A DNA stretch of 64,000 bases from Mycobacterium colombiense (GCF_003284975.1 NZ_QMEU01000023.1:1-64000); one strand, 5' to 3'; numbered from the stretch's first letter, positions 1-9,834 are shown. Notes: a model not told the origin generated them from the letters alone. Made by a program: numbers and translations.

Positions 1-3000
1 CAGCAGCGCCAGCAGCGGCAGCAGGGCCAGCCCCACCGCCAGGCCCGCCCGGTAGAGCGAGTTGGAGGCGAACGTCAGCGTGATGGTCCCGGGGTCGCCC
101 GCGGGCACCACCCAGCCCTGCTGCCACCCGTTGACCGCGATCGGCGTCAGGCGCGCCCCGGTGCTGGTGCGCGCCACCCAGCCGGGATTGATGCTTTCCG
201 GGATGACCAGCACGCGGGAGGTGGTCGAGGCGGGTGCCTGCACTTCGCGGCGGTCCGGGCCCCATCCGCGCCATGACGAAACACGAACGGGCGGTGCGGC
301 TTCGGCGGGCACCGGCGCCGACAGCTGGGCTCCGTCCACGACGAACTGAGCGCCCGGGCTGATCAGCAACTCCTGTTGGCCCGCGGGCAGCGTGATCGGG
401 TCGTGTTCGCACGGCACCGCCGCGAGGGGAGCGTCATCCAGCATCGCCCCCACTGTGGTGTGAATCGCGGTGTGCACGAACCTGCCCGCGACCGCGATGA
501 CGGGCCCGCGCTCACACCCGACGGTGACCTCGCGAGCGCGGTTGCGGGCGGGGTCGGGGGCCGCGATCGGGTTGCCGTCGGCACCCAGCGCCGCGATCTC
601 GGCCAGGCCGGGCGGCTTGAGCTGGTCAAAACCCAACGCGTTGCGGTCGATGACGTCCTCCCAGTTCAGCAGGCTGACGGTCACGGTGTCGGTCACCCGG
701 GGATTGAGCGGAACCGTCTGCGTCCCGTCGGCTTTCACCGCGGCCACCTGCGGTCCGTCGCCCAGGTTGACGGCCACCATCGTCGGATGCACGGGCAGCA
801 CCGATTGGCCGGGGGTCAGCCGCACGCCGGTGACCTCGGTGGGCCGCGGCAGGGTGAGCGTCAGGGTGGGCGGGGTCTTGTGCTGCACCACCCGCTGGGG
901 CGCCGTCCACGCGGTGGCCGGGTCGCCGTCCGTCGCCGCGTAGGCCGAACCGAGGACGTCCACCGAGTCCGAATCACCACGCGCCACAGTGGTATTCGGC
1001 TCGGAGATCAGGTCGGCTAGCTTGGGGCCCTGCCGCGGTCGCACCCACACCGCCGGGGTCACGGTCATCGGTGCCGGCACGGTGAGCGTCCGGCTGAAGT
1101 TGACCGGCTCCTCCGGGGCCAGAGCCATCGACGGCGCGCAGCGCACGGCGTCGGGCGCAGGGGCGCAGCCCGGCCTGCCCAGCAGTTCGGATCCCAGGTC
1201 CCAGCCCGTGATCGGCGTGCCCGCCGGCGGTCCCGGCACCCGCACGGTGTGCCGCAGGTCGACCTGGTGGGCGAACCCGGACGCGTCGTACTGGGTGACC
1301 GTCAGGTCGGTGATGCCGAACTGCACCCCGGCAGAACCGTCGTCGGTGCCCGCCGCGGTGATCCGCACCCACGGCGTCTCACCGTAGGGCAGTGCTGCGG
1401 CCAGCGGCTTGCCCGGCTGGTCGAAGCGCAAAGTGGTGCTGCCGGTAGCGGTTTCGATCAGGATGCGACGCACCTGCGCGCCGACGGCGGTGGCGCTGGG
1501 CGTCAACGTGATCGCCGCGTTGGTCACCGGGTGGTCGAAATCGATTCGCATCCATTGACCGACGGCGGCCTGCAGCGAGTTGGACACCCAGGCGGTCGCC
1601 GAATCCCCGTCGATCGCGGCGGCCGGCGAGGTCGCCGGTGCGACGTCGGGCATGGCGGTCGAATCCGACGACGAACTCGATACGGTGATCCGGCCGCCGG
1701 TCCAGGCGCCGGCCACCGGATCGGCGCCGGGGACGGGGTAGTCGGGCACCCGATTGAAGGTGTGCCGCGCGTCGCCCGGGGCCCGGACAGCCGACGAATG
1801 TTGGTCCACCCGACCGTAATCCGTCTCGCGGGCCACCGGGGTGTCGGTGATGGTCACCCCGGCGTTCGTCGGCAGCCCCGCGGCGCGCGCGTCGGCGCTC
1901 AGCAGCGCCGGGCCCAGCGGCGGCCGGCCCAACAGCCGCCGCCGTTCGTCCAGGCGCAGCAGCGCCTCCGGCCCGCCGTCGATCCGGGTCATCCGGTCGG
2001 CGTCGACGAAATACGGTGTGCTGGGGTCGTCATCGCCGCCGACCCGGTAGATCTCGACCGCCGGATACCGTGGCCGCAGCCCGCTGTCCGCGACGAAACC
2101 GGCCAGGGTGCCGGGGCCCACCGGCGCGCCGAATTGGGCGACCTTGCGCAGTCCGGGCGACCCGTCGATGGCGCGGTGCACCAGGATGGGGCGTGCCGAG
2201 CGAGACGTGTCGGGGTCCAGGTCGTTGCGCACCGCCAGATATGAAATGCCCTGCCGGACCAGAGTATCGGCCAGTCCAGCCGAGGGGCGGCCGGCGGCGA
2301 ACAGGCGCTGCACCGAATCGAGGGCGCGGATTGTCTGCGGTGGGGTCAACGGAATGGAATCGCGCACTCCCCACGGGCTGGCGCCCAGCACCTGCAGCGG
2401 CTCGTCATGGCTGGTGCCCCACACCTGGGTGGCGAACGGCGCGCCGGGAACGACGAGCACCCGCCCGGCTGCCGGTGTGCCGGTGTTGTGTTCGGTGAGC
2501 CAGTCGGCGGCCTCGTGCCAGTACTGAGGGATCGCGGTGAACGTTCCCGGTGGGGCCAGCCGACCGGTCCACGCCAGCGACGTGCTGACCAGCAGCGCCG
2601 TCACGACCGCGATCGCCGCCGCCACCCGTTTGTCGCGCTCGGGGTGCGCAAAGGCGCGCAGCCACACCGTCATTGGCGCGCTGCCCGGCAGCGGTATCCG
2701 GCCCAGCAGCTGCGCGAGGCCCAGCACCACCGGGATTCTGATCACCGAACCGAGCTTGTGCACGTTGCGTAGTGGGGCGCCGCCGGCGTCCAGGAAGGCC
2801 TGCACCCCGTGCGCCACGGGCGAGCCCAGCCCGCCGCTGTAGCCGGCGGCCATCAGCACCACCCCGACCAGCAGCATGGTCACCAACCGCCCGCGCGCCG
2901 GCATCGCCGGGCGGGTCAGCCCCGCGAGTCCGGCCGCCGCGACCAGACAGGTGCCCAGGATGGCCGCCGACCCGGTCACCAGCGGCGCGCCCGCGGTGGC

Positions 3001-3816
3001 GGTCGGCGCCACGTACGGCGTCCAGCTGTCGGTGCCGCGCAGCATCTCGACCAGCGACGACCACTGGGTCGTCACGCCGGAGGATTCGATGAAGTCCAGG
3101 AACGGCGGGCTGATGGCGCGCAGCATCATCAGCGCCACCACCCACCACAGCGTGGCCAGCGCCAGCGCCACCAGCCACCACCCGGTGTATCGCCACCACA
3201 ATCGGTTGGGCCGGTGGCACGCCCACCAGATCACCGCCGGCAGGCAGCCGGCCGCGGTCGCGATGGCGTTCACCGCGCCCATCAGCGCGACGGCCAGGCC
3301 CGCCTGCCCGGCCCGCGCGCGCACCGACCGGTCGCCGGTGCCGCGCAGTGCCAGGATCGTGGGCAGCAAGACCCACGGCGCCAGCATCATCGGCAGGGTT
3401 TCCGACGAGATCGAGCCGAGCGTGGTCAGCACACGCGGGGACAGCGCGAACGCGGCGGCGGCGATCACCCGCGACGCCGGGCTGCCGATCCGCAGCGCCT
3501 CGGCGACGCGCAGCAGTCCCCAGAAGCCGACGGTGAGCAACAGCGCCCACCACAGCCGCTGGGTGATCCAGCCGGGCACGCCCAGCGCGTGGCCGAGCAG
3601 AAAGAAGGTGCCGTGCGGAAACAGGTAGCCGTAGGCCTGGTTCTGCGCCTGCCCGAACGGCAGCTCGCTGTTCCACAGGTTGGTCGCGCGGGCCAGGAAG
3701 CGCAGCGGATTCGCGGTCAGGTCGAGCTTGGTGTCGGGGGAGACCCGCCCCGGGGACTGGGCGAACGTCAGGGCCAGCGCGATCGCACCGACTAGCCACA
3801 ACCACCGCCGCGACAC
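1..3816 (-). CDS. aftD: Arabinofuranosyltransferase AftD, 3' end outside window
   Basis: AftD is an essential membrane GT-C glycosyltransferase that adds arabinofuranose from decaprenyl-phospho-arabinose to arabinogalactan and lipoarabinomannan. About 1272 codons are visible against roughly 1400 in M. tuberculosis Rv0236c. The protein opens VSRRWLWLVGAIALALTF, a first membrane segment, followed by the family stretch ending DLTANPLRFLARATNLWNS and many hydrophobic helices in the first 500 residues. The long middle is soluble and carbohydrate-binding-like, and a last helix (LYRAGLAVGLALLPLL) lies at the window edge. The GTG at 3816 was chosen because it aligns with the family N-terminus; no in-frame start or clear Shine-Dalgarno lies just upstream. 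Very long antisense frames here are high-GC shadows. Confidence 0.93.
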   Translation of the reverse strand, partial: MSRRWLWLVGAIALALTFAQSPGRVSPDTKLDLTANPLRFLARATNLWNSELPFGQAQNQAYGYLFPHGTFFLLGHALGVPGWITQRLWWALLLTVGFWGLLRVAEALRIGSPASRVIAAAAFALSPRVLTTLGSISSETLPMMLAPWVLLPTILALRGTGDRSVRARAGQAGLAVALMGAVNAIATAAGCLPAVIWWACHRPNRLWWRYTGWWLVALALATLWWVVALMMLRAISPPFLDFIESSGVTTQWSSLVEMLRGTDSWTPYVAPTATAGAPLVTGSAAILGTCLVAAAGLAGLTRPAMPARGRLVTMLLVGVVLMAAGYSGGLGSPVAHGVQAFLDAGGAPLRNVHKLGSVIRIPVVLGLAQLLGRIPLPGSAPMTVWLRAFAHPERDKRVAAAIAVVTALLVSTSLAWTGRLAPPGTFTAIPQYWHEAADWLTEHNTGTPAAGRVLVVPGAPFATQVWGTSHDEPLQVLGASPWGVRDSIPLTPPQTIRALDSVQRLFAAGRPSAGLADTLVRQGISYLAVRNDLDPDTSRSARPILVHRAIDGSPGLRKVAQFGAPVGPGTLAGFVADSGLRPRYPAVEIYRVGGDDDPSTPYFVDADRMTRIDGGPEALLRLDERRRLLGRPPLGPALLSADARAAGLPTNAGVTITDTPVARETDYGRVDQHSSAVRAPGDARHTFNRVPDYPVPGADPVAGAWTGGRITVSSSSSDSTAMPDVAPATSPAAAIDGDSATAWVSNSLQAAVGQWMRIDFDHPVTNAAITLTPSATAVGAQVRRILIETATGSTTLRFDQPGKPLAAALPYGETPWVRITAAGTDDGSAGVQFGITDLTVTQYDASGFAHQVDLRHTVRVPGPPAGTPITGWDLGSELLGRPGCAPAPDAVRCAPSMALAPEEPVNFSRTLTVPAPMTVTPAVWVRPRQGPKLADLISEPNTTVARGDSDSVDVLGSAYAATDGDPATAWTAPQRVVQHKTPPTLTLTLPRPTEVTGVRLTPGQSVLPVHPTMVAVNLGDGPQVAAVKADGTQTVPLNPRVTDTVTVSLLNWEDVIDRNALGFDQLKPPGLAEIAALGADGNPIAAPDPARNRAREVTVGCERGPVIAVAGRFVHTAIHTTVGAMLDDAPLAAVPCEHDPITLPAGQQELLISPGAQFVVDGAQLSAPVPAEAAPPVRVSSWRGWGPDRREVQAPASTTSRVLVIPESINPGWVARTSTGARLTPIAVNGWQQGWVVPAGDPGTITLTFASNSLYRAGLAVGLALLPLLALL

Positions 3817-3868
3817 CGGCCCAGCCGTCGAGCATGAGACCGGAGGTCCGGTCCCTGTCCGCGACTGG

Positions 3869-4042
3869 CTAGCTACGGTTGCCGTACTCGACCCGGTTGA
3901 GCACTGACGACTGCGGATCGCCCCCGGGAAGTGGCGGCTTCGTGTCTTGCTGGACCATCAAGGTGATCCCGAAGATCGCGGCCGCGCCGAGCAACAGGCC
4001 AACCACAACGCTCGCTGCGGCGGGCGCAACGATCCGGTTCAT
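3869..4042 (-). CDS. Small single-pass membrane protein, Rv0236A/DUF2613 family
   Basis: This 57-residue protein begins MNRIVAPAAASVVVGLLLG, has one hydrophobic segment (about residues 5-30) and a short polar tail ending NRVEYGNRS. Length and sequence match the small protein annotated beside aftD in M. tuberculosis (Rv0236A). It lies 52 bases upstream of aftD in the same direction, so the two are probably co-transcribed. The role is unknown; association with the AftD membrane complex would be a guess from gene order. Confidence 0.85.
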   Translation of the reverse strand: MNRIVAPAAASVVVGLLLGAAAIFGITLMVQQDTKPPLPGGDPQSSVLNRVEYGNRS

Positions 4043-4130
4043 CGACGGCTCCTGGGGGTCGGCTTGCGGTCGGTGACTTTCGACCTAGCGCCAACCTAGC
4101 AGAACGGCGCCCGGCCAACCGGGGCCCCGG

Positions 4131-4334
4131 TCACCAGTGCAGACAGTGTCCGTGGAAACAGCGGTCGCCGTATTCGACCTGATAGGGCGCTTCCGGAAGC
4201 GCGGGGCGCTGCAGGCTGGGCACCGACACCAGGCTCTGGTCGGCCACGGCGAGCGTGATCCCGACGGTCGTCGCCACCCCGGCGGACAACCCCACCGCGA
4301 CGCTGACCGCGGCGGCCCACGTGAAACCGGTCAT
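4131..4334 (-). CDS. Second DUF2613-like small membrane protein (tandem paralog)
   Basis: A 67-residue protein beginning MTGFTWAAAVSVAVGLSAG, with one hydrophobic N-terminal helix and a tail containing YQVEYGDRCFHGHC. The VEYGxR element is shared with the neighbouring 57-residue protein, and both have the same layout, so this looks like a tandem duplicate. The ATG at 4334 follows a strong GGGAGGGAG ribosome binding site. The tail carries two cysteines and two histidines (CFHGHC) not present in the neighbour, which could bind metal or form a disulfide outside the membrane; that is inference. It is the first gene of the leftward aftD group. Confidence 0.72.
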   Translation of the reverse strand: MTGFTWAAAVSVAVGLSAGVATTVGITLAVADQSLVSVPSLQRPALPEAPYQVEYGDRCFHGHCLHW

Positions 4335-4445
4335 CGCTGGCTCCCTCCCTGCCAGTCGAACGGGCGAGCAGCCCCCCGATCAGCAACGTACCGCTGATGC
4401 CCCCTGGGGCCGGGCACGAAACGCCCGCCGTGAAAGCATGGCCCG

Positions 4446-5600
4446 ATGGCATTTTCGCGCACCTTCGCCGTGCTCGCAGCCGCGTCGGCGCTGGTGGCCG
4501 GTTGCGGCCACCACCACGCCGCGCACCCGCCCAGCTCGTCGACGTCGAGCAAACCGGTCGCCGCTCCGGCGCCGCCGGTGTGCGCTGACCCGTCGGCGCT
4601 CCCGGCCACGCTGGGCGTCCGCGACAAGCTGGCTCAACTGCTGATGGTGGGCGTGAAGAACGCCGACGACGCCCGCAACGTCGTCAACGGCTACCACGTG
4701 GGCGGCATCTTCATCGGCAGCTGGACAGACCTGTCGATCTTCAAGGGACCGCTGGCCGACATCGCGGCCAAGGCGGGCCCGCTGCCGCTGGCCGTCAGCG
4801 TCGACGAAGAGGGCGGCCGGGTCTCGCGGTTGAAGTCGCTGATCGGGACGTCGCCATCGCCGCGCGAGCTGGCGCAGACGCAATCGGTCCAACAGGTTCA
4901 TGACCTGGCCGCCGACCGCGGCAGGAAGATGCACGACCTGGGCATCACAGTCGACTTCGCCCCGGTCGTCGACGTCAGCGACGAACCCGACGACGCCGTC
5001 ATCGGCAACCGGTCGTTCAGCGCGGATCCGGCCACGGTCACCGACTACGCCGGGGCCTATGCGCAGGGGCTCCGCGACGCCGGGCTGCTGCCGGTGCTCA
5101 AGCACTTCCCCGGCCACGGGCACGGCTCGGGCGATTCGCACACCGGCGGGGTGGTCACGCCGCCGCTCGACGCCCTGCAGAACAACGATCTGGTGCCCTA
5201 CCGGACCCTGGTGGTCTCGCAACCGGTCGGCGTCATGGTGGGCCATTTGCAGGTTCCCGGCCTCACCGGCGACGCGCCGGCCAGCCTGAGCCCCGAGGCG
5301 GTGCAGCTGCTGCGCAACGGGGTCGGCTACAAGGGCCCGCCGTTCACCGGGCCGGTGTTCAGCGACGACCTGTCCAGCATGGCCGCCATCTCCGACCGAT
5401 ACGGCGTGTCGGAGGCGGTGCTGCGCAGCCTGCGGGCCGGCGTCGACGTCGCGCTGTGGGTCACCACCGACGAGGTGCCGGCGGTCCTGGACCGGCTGCA
5501 ACAGGCGGTGGCGTCCGGCGACCTGCCGGCCAAGCAGGTCGACGATTCGCTGGTGCGGGTGGCGACGATGAAGGGCCCGAGCCGCAACTGCGGCCACTAG
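4446..5600 (+). CDS. lpqI: Lipoprotein beta-N-acetylglucosaminidase LpqI (GH3, NagZ-like)
   Basis: A 384-residue secreted lipoprotein of glycoside hydrolase family 3, expected to remove N-acetylglucosamine from muropeptides during peptidoglycan turnover and recycling. A signal peptide ends in the lipobox LVAGC (Cys near residue 20), so the protein should be lipid-anchored outside the membrane. The GH3/NagZ signature KHFPGHGHGSGDSHTG, with its catalytic His and Asp, lies around residue 218. Length agrees with M. tuberculosis Rv0237 (about 388 residues). It is divergent from the small membrane proteins and is followed by a TetR gene. Confidence 0.93.
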   Translation: MAFSRTFAVLAAASALVAGCGHHHAAHPPSSSTSSKPVAAPAPPVCADPSALPATLGVRDKLAQLLMVGVKNADDARNVVNGYHVGGIFIGSWTDLSIFKGPLADIAAKAGPLPLAVSVDEEGGRVSRLKSLIGTSPSPRELAQTQSVQQVHDLAADRGRKMHDLGITVDFAPVVDVSDEPDDAVIGNRSFSADPATVTDYAGAYAQGLRDAGLLPVLKHFPGHGHGSGDSHTGGVVTPPLDALQNNDLVPYRTLVVSQPVGVMVGHLQVPGLTGDAPASLSPEAVQLLRNGVGYKGPPFTGPVFSDDLSSMAAISDRYGVSEAVLRSLRAGVDVALWVTTDEVPAVLDRLQQAVASGDLPAKQVDDSLVRVATMKGPSRNCGH

Positions 5601-5626
5601 CGGATGTGGCGGCCGGGCCGCATTGC

Positions 5627-5640
5627 TTACCCTTGAGTCA
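5627..5640. promoter_or_regulatory. Imperfect TTAC-N6-GTAA site upstream of the TetR gene
   Basis: TTAC, six bases, then GTCA: one mismatch from the TTAC-N6-GTAA inverted repeat seen at 9902-9915 and 13546-13559. It lies 26 bases before the TetR start at 5666, where an autoregulatory operator would be expected. The link to the other two sites is inference. Confidence 0.35.
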
Positions 5641-5665
5641 GATAGCCGGGTTGGAAAGGTAAGCG

Positions 5666-6310
5666 ATGGCGGGTGGCACCAAACGGTTACCGCGCGCCGT
5701 CCGCGAGCAGCAGATGCTCGACGCCGCCGTGCAAATGTTCTCGGTCAACGGCTATCACGAGACCTCGATGGATGCCATCGCCGCCGAGGCGCAGATCTCC
5801 AAGCCGATGCTGTACCTGTACTACGGCTCCAAGGAGGACCTGTTCGGTGCCTGCCTGAACCGGGAGATGGCCCGGTTCATCGACGAGGTGCGCGCCGACA
5901 TCGATTTCCAGCAGAGCCCCAACGACATGCTGCGCAACACCATCGCGTCGTTCATGCGCTACATCGACGCCAACCGGGCGTCCTGGATCGTGATGTACAC
6001 CCAGGCCACCAGCTCGCAGGCGTTCGCCCACATGGTCCGCGAGGGACGCGAGCAGATCATCGAACTGGTGGCCGGGCTGATGCGGGCGGGTAGCCGCAAT
6101 CCGCGCTCCGAGCGCGAGCACGAAATGATGGCCGTGGCGCTGGTGGGCGCCGGCGAGGCAGTCGCCAACCGGCTGTCCACCGGCGACGTCGACGTCGAGG
6201 AGGCGGCCCAGCTGATGATCGACCTGTTCTGGTACGGCCTCAAGGGCTCGCCGGCGGAACGGGCCGCGGCGCACCCCGAGGCGGGCGGCTCGGACGCCGC
6301 CGGCGACTAG
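5666..6310 (+). CDS. TetR-family regulator (Rv0238 ortholog)
   Basis: A 214-residue TetR regulator. The N-terminal helix-turn-helix is clear (residues about 10-60): LDAAVQMFSVNGYHETSMD, then AQISKPMLYLYYGSKEDLF. The C-terminal ligand domain is all-alpha and variable. The ATG follows GGAAAGG. M. tuberculosis has Rv0238 at the same place after lpqI. A run of fatty-acid genes (htdX, fabG4, fadA2, fadE5) follows, two of whose promoters carry the same short inverted repeat found just ahead of this gene. It may therefore sense an acyl-CoA; the ligand is unknown. Confidence 0.85.
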   Translation: MAGGTKRLPRAVREQQMLDAAVQMFSVNGYHETSMDAIAAEAQISKPMLYLYYGSKEDLFGACLNREMARFIDEVRADIDFQQSPNDMLRNTIASFMRYIDANRASWIVMYTQATSSQAFAHMVREGREQIIELVAGLMRAGSRNPRSEREHEMMAVALVGAGEAVANRLSTGDVDVEEAAQLMIDLFWYGLKGSPAERAAAHPEAGGSDAAGD

Positions 6311-6335
6311 CCCCAGGGTCGTTGCGGTGGCCCGG

Positions 6336-7589
6336 ATGAGCGCCCCGAGCTCGGACCGCGGCAACCTCGAATTCTTCTGCGCCGTAATCATCGTCGGCTT
6401 GCTCGCCGGGGTTGCCGGCTTGGCGACGACGTTCGCGCTGCGCGTGGTCCAGCACGCCACCTACAACTACGGTTTCGGCGCGCTGCTGGAAGGGGTGACC
6501 GCCAGCAGCCCGATCCGGCGCATGCTGGGCCCGATGATCGGCGCTGGGCTGGCGGGCCTGGGGTGGTGGTTGCTGCGGCGCCGGGCCGAGGTGCCCCCGC
6601 TGGCGCAGACCATCGCCGCCCGCGCACCCGTGCCGCGGCTGTCCTGGAGCGTCGACGCGATGCTGCAGGTGCTGCTCGTCGGATCGGGAGCATCGCTCGG
6701 GCGAGAGGGCGCCCCACGCCAATTCGCCGCTGCGCTTAGCGATTTGGGGACCGGATGGCTCAGGCGGCTGGGCCCGCGCGACCGCGAGATCCTGCTGGCC
6801 TGTGCGGCGGGCGCGGGCCTGGGTGCGGTCTATGCGGTTCCGCTGGCCGGCGCGCTGTTCTCGATCCGGATCCTGCTCAACACCTGGCGGCCGCGGGCGG
6901 TGGGCGCGGCGTTTCTCTCCTCCGGCCTGGCGGTCGCCGTCGGCTCGGCCATCACCCGCGATCAACCCAATCTGCGATGGCCGATCGGGGAGTCCACGTA
7001 TCTGCTGACCGCGCACGGATTGCTGCTGGCGCCGGTGGCGCTCGCGGTGGGGCTGGCGTTCAACCGGTTGATGGCCGCGGCCCGGCCCGCCCGCCAGCCG
7101 AGGACTGCGCTGCTCATCCCCGCGCTCGCCGGCGCGGGCCTGGTGATGGGCGGGTGCTCGCACTGGTGGCCCGAGTTGCCCGGCAACGGCCGCAGCATCC
7201 TGACCGTAAGCCTGGCCAGCGGCATGACCCTGCTCTCGGCGCTGGCCATCCTGGCGCTGAAACCCGCACTGACCGCGCTGTTTCTGCGCGCGGGCGGGGC
7301 CGGCGGCCTGCTGACGCCTTCGCTCGCCACCGGCGCCGCCGCCGGCGCCGCGCTGGTCCTGGCGATCAACTGGGCGACGGGAACTCATCTGCACGTGCCG
7401 GCGGTGTCGCTGGCCGGCGCCGCCGGCGTGCTCGCGGTGACGCAGGGCTCGCCGATCTGGGCGGCGATCTTCGTCTGGGAACTCGCCCGGCCCCCGCTGT
7501 GGCTGTTTCTGCTCTTTCTGCTGACCGCGAGCAGCGCACACGGGCTGAAAGTGCTTGTCCAGGGCCGCAGTACGACGCACGCGGGGTAG
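6336..7589 (+). CDS. ClC-family chloride channel/antiporter
   Basis: A polytopic membrane protein of about 417 residues with roughly ten hydrophobic segments. It has ClC selectivity-filter-like motifs: GSGASLGREGAP near residue 116 (family GREGP) and GGLLTPSLATGA near residue 326 (family GxFxP-type loop). ClC proteins move chloride, or exchange chloride for protons, across the membrane. The ATG at 6336 is proposed; a GTG nine bases earlier (6327) is equally possible since neither has a strong ribosome binding site. M. tuberculosis has vapBC24 between Rv0238 and htdX instead, so this gene is extra here. It converges on htdX with an 11-base gap. Confidence 0.85.
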   Translation: MSAPSSDRGNLEFFCAVIIVGLLAGVAGLATTFALRVVQHATYNYGFGALLEGVTASSPIRRMLGPMIGAGLAGLGWWLLRRRAEVPPLAQTIAARAPVPRLSWSVDAMLQVLLVGSGASLGREGAPRQFAAALSDLGTGWLRRLGPRDREILLACAAGAGLGAVYAVPLAGALFSIRILLNTWRPRAVGAAFLSSGLAVAVGSAITRDQPNLRWPIGESTYLLTAHGLLLAPVALAVGLAFNRLMAAARPARQPRTALLIPALAGAGLVMGGCSHWWPELPGNGRSILTVSLASGMTLLSALAILALKPALTALFLRAGGAGGLLTPSLATGAAAGAALVLAINWATGTHLHVPAVSLAGAAGVLAVTQGSPIWAAIFVWELARPPLWLFLLFLLTASSAHGLKVLVQGRSTTHAG

Positions 7590-7600
7590 TGCCCTGGGCG

Positions 7601-8443
7601 CTAGAGCGCCCGGACCGTGCCGGTCAGGTGCGGGTAACCCTTGGCGATGTTACGCAGCGAAATGTCCCAGCCGCCGTCGTGCTCGTCGATGTAGAGCCCG
7701 GCTGTCGCCGGCAGCACCAGCGGCTTGCCGAACCGCACCGAATACCGCACGGCATCGGGGATTTGCGTCTCGACGTTGGCCAATACCGCTGCGGCGCTGT
7801 ACATTCCGTGCGCGATCACGGTCGGGAATCCGAACAGCTTGGCCGCGACCGAGTTGGTGTGGATCGGGTTGTGATCGCCCCCGACGTCGGCGTAGCGCCG
7901 GATCAGCGCCGGGCTGATCCGCAACACCGTGGACGGCGGCGGCAGCTTGGGCTGCTTCTGCGGTGGCGGTTTGGGTTCATCGGACAGGCTGGTCCGTTGC
8001 TGGTGCAGGAAGGTCGTCACCTGATGCCAGGCGGTGTCGTTGCCGACGCTGACGTCGGTCACCAGATCGATCAGCAGGCCCTTGCGGTGCTCGCGCAGGT
8101 TCTCGGCGTGCACGCGCACCCCGACGGTGTCGGTGACCGCGATCGGGCGGTACTGCGTGATGTGGTTCTCGGTGTGCACCGATCCCATTGCGGCGAAAGG
8201 GAAGTCGAAGCCGGTGACCAGCGACATCAGCGCGGGAAAGGTTAGCGCGAACGGGTAGGTCAGCGGCACGTGATTGCCGTAGCGCAGGCCCGTGACCCCC
8301 GCGTACTCGGCCACGTTCGCGCGGTCGATGGGCAATTCCTCGATGGTCACCGTGCGGGTGGGCACCTCGCTGCTGCGGGACACCACCGGCAGCGCACCGG
8401 CCGCCGCGCGCAGCATGTTCTTCAGGCCGCTTGGCTGGTTCAT
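7601..8443 (-). CDS. htdX: (3R)-hydroxyacyl thioester dehydratase HtdX (MaoC-like)
   Basis: A 280-residue double hot-dog dehydratase that interconverts (3R)-hydroxyacyl and trans-2-enoyl thioesters. The hydratase-2 motif YADVGGDHNPIHTN near residue 190 holds the catalytic Asp and His. Length equals M. tuberculosis HtdX (Rv0241c). The ATG follows GAGGAGA. It lies 26 bases downstream of fabG4 in the same direction, so the two form an operon supplying reduction and dehydration steps of fatty-acid elongation or modification. Confidence 0.92.
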   Translation of the reverse strand: MNQPSGLKNMLRAAAGALPVVSRSSEVPTRTVTIEELPIDRANVAEYAGVTGLRYGNHVPLTYPFALTFPALMSLVTGFDFPFAAMGSVHTENHITQYRPIAVTDTVGVRVHAENLREHRKGLLIDLVTDVSVGNDTAWHQVTTFLHQQRTSLSDEPKPPPQKQPKLPPPSTVLRISPALIRRYADVGGDHNPIHTNSVAAKLFGFPTVIAHGMYSAAAVLANVETQIPDAVRYSVRFGKPLVLPATAGLYIDEHDGGWDISLRNIAKGYPHLTGTVRAL

Positions 8444-8469
8444 GGCATTCTCCTCGACAGCCCGATTCG

Positions 8470-9834
8470 CTATGCGCCCAGCATGGCCTGGCCGCAGACG
8501 CGAATGACGTTACCCGTCACCGCATTTGAGGCAGGGCTGGCGAAGTATGCGATGGTTTCGGCGACGTCCACCGGCTGCCCGCCCTGCAGCAGCGAGTTCA
8601 TCCTGCGGCCGACCTCGCGGGTGGCCAGCGGGATGGCGGCGGTCATCTGGGTTTCGATGAACCCCGGTGCGACGGCGTTGATCGTGATGCCCTTGCCGTA
8701 CAGCTCCGGGGCCAGCGACTGGGTGAGGCCGATCATCCCGGCCTTGGTCGTCGCGTAGTTGGTCTGGCCGCGGTTGCCGGCGATTCCGGCCATCGACGAC
8801 AGGCCGATCACGCGGCCGCCCTCGCCGATGGTGCCGTTGCCCACCAGTCCCTCGGTAAGCCGCAGCGGGGCAAGCAGATTGACGGCCAGGACGGCGTCCC
8901 AGCGGGCGTCGTCCATGTTGGCCAACAGCTTGTCGCGGGTGATGCCGGCGTTGTTGACCAAAACGTCGGCGCGCCCGCCATGGTGCTCGCGCAGGTGCTC
9001 GGCGATCTTGTCGACCGCGTCTTCGGCGGTGACGTCGAGCCACAACGCGGTGCCCCCGACCCGGCTGGCCGTCTCGGCCAGCGCCTCGGCGGCCGATTCG
9101 ACGTCGATGGCCACCACGCGGGCGCCGTCGCGGGCGAACACCTCGGCGATCGTCGCGCCGATGCCCCGGGCCGCGCCGGTCACGATCGCGACCTTGCCGT
9201 CCAGCGGGCGGTCCCAATCGGCCGGAGGCGTGGAGTCGGCCTCCCCGACGTAGAAGACCTGGCCGTCGACGTAGGCGGACTTGGCCGACAAGATGAACCG
9301 CATCGTCGATTCCAGGCCCGTCGCGGCGGGCTTGGCGTCCGGCGACAGGTACACCAGCGCCACCGTGGCGCCGTTGCGCAGCTCCTTGCCCAGCGAACGG
9401 GTGAAGCCCTCCAGCGCGCGCTGCGCGATCCGCTCGTGCGGGCTGGCGGCGGCGTCGGGCGTGGTCCCGACCACCACCACGCGCGCGGAATGACCCAGGT
9501 TGCGCAACAGGGGGGTGAAGAACTCGTAGAGCCCCCGGAGCCCCTCGGGCGTGGTGATGCCGGTGGCGTCGTACACCAGGCCGCCGAACTTGTCGGCCCA
9601 GCGGCCGCCCAGGTTGTTGCCCACCAGGTCGTAGTCGGTGTCCAGCGCTGCGCGCAGCGGTTCGACGACCCGGCCCTCCCCGCCGATCAGCAGGGCCCCG
9701 GCCAGGGGCGGTTCACCGGCCCGGTAACGGCGCAGCGTCTCGGGTTGTGGGACGCCGAGCTGCTTGGCGAGAAACGATCCAGGACCGGAATTGACGATCT
9801 GAGAGAACAGATCGGACGAAGCCTTGGGAGCCAC
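8470..9834 (-). CDS. fabG4: High-molecular-weight 3-oxoacyl reductase FabG4
   Basis: A 454-residue two-domain reductase that reduces 3-oxoacyl-CoA or -ACP, reported to use NADH. An N-terminal flavodoxin-like domain (about 1-200) carries no catalytic motif. The C-terminal short-chain dehydrogenase domain has the nucleotide loop TGAARGIGA, the NNAG element and the catalytic NYATTKAG (Tyr and Lys). Length is identical to M. tuberculosis Rv0242c. The GTG at 9834 follows GGAAGG. It is divergent from fadA2, sharing a 152-base promoter region with a TTAC-N6-GTAA repeat. Confidence 0.95.
   Translation of the reverse strand: MAPKASSDLFSQIVNSGPGSFLAKQLGVPQPETLRRYRAGEPPLAGALLIGGEGRVVEPLRAALDTDYDLVGNNLGGRWADKFGGLVYDATGITTPEGLRGLYEFFTPLLRNLGHSARVVVVGTTPDAAASPHERIAQRALEGFTRSLGKELRNGATVALVYLSPDAKPAATGLESTMRFILSAKSAYVDGQVFYVGEADSTPPADWDRPLDGKVAIVTGAARGIGATIAEVFARDGARVVAIDVESAAEALAETASRVGGTALWLDVTAEDAVDKIAEHLREHHGGRADVLVNNAGITRDKLLANMDDARWDAVLAVNLLAPLRLTEGLVGNGTIGEGGRVIGLSSMAGIAGNRGQTNYATTKAGMIGLTQSLAPELYGKGITINAVAPGFIETQMTAAIPLATREVGRRMNSLLQGGQPVDVAETIAYFASPASNAVTGNVIRVCGQAMLGA

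Noticed and set aside
2405..3835. 476-codon - strand open frame starting MLDGWAG
   Set aside because: A different register within aftD; Arg/Ala-rich with no family similarity, while the aftD register reads correctly from 3816.
6240..7580. 446-codon - strand open frame
   Set aside because: Antisense of the ClC gene; Gln/Arg-rich composition typical of high-GC shadows.
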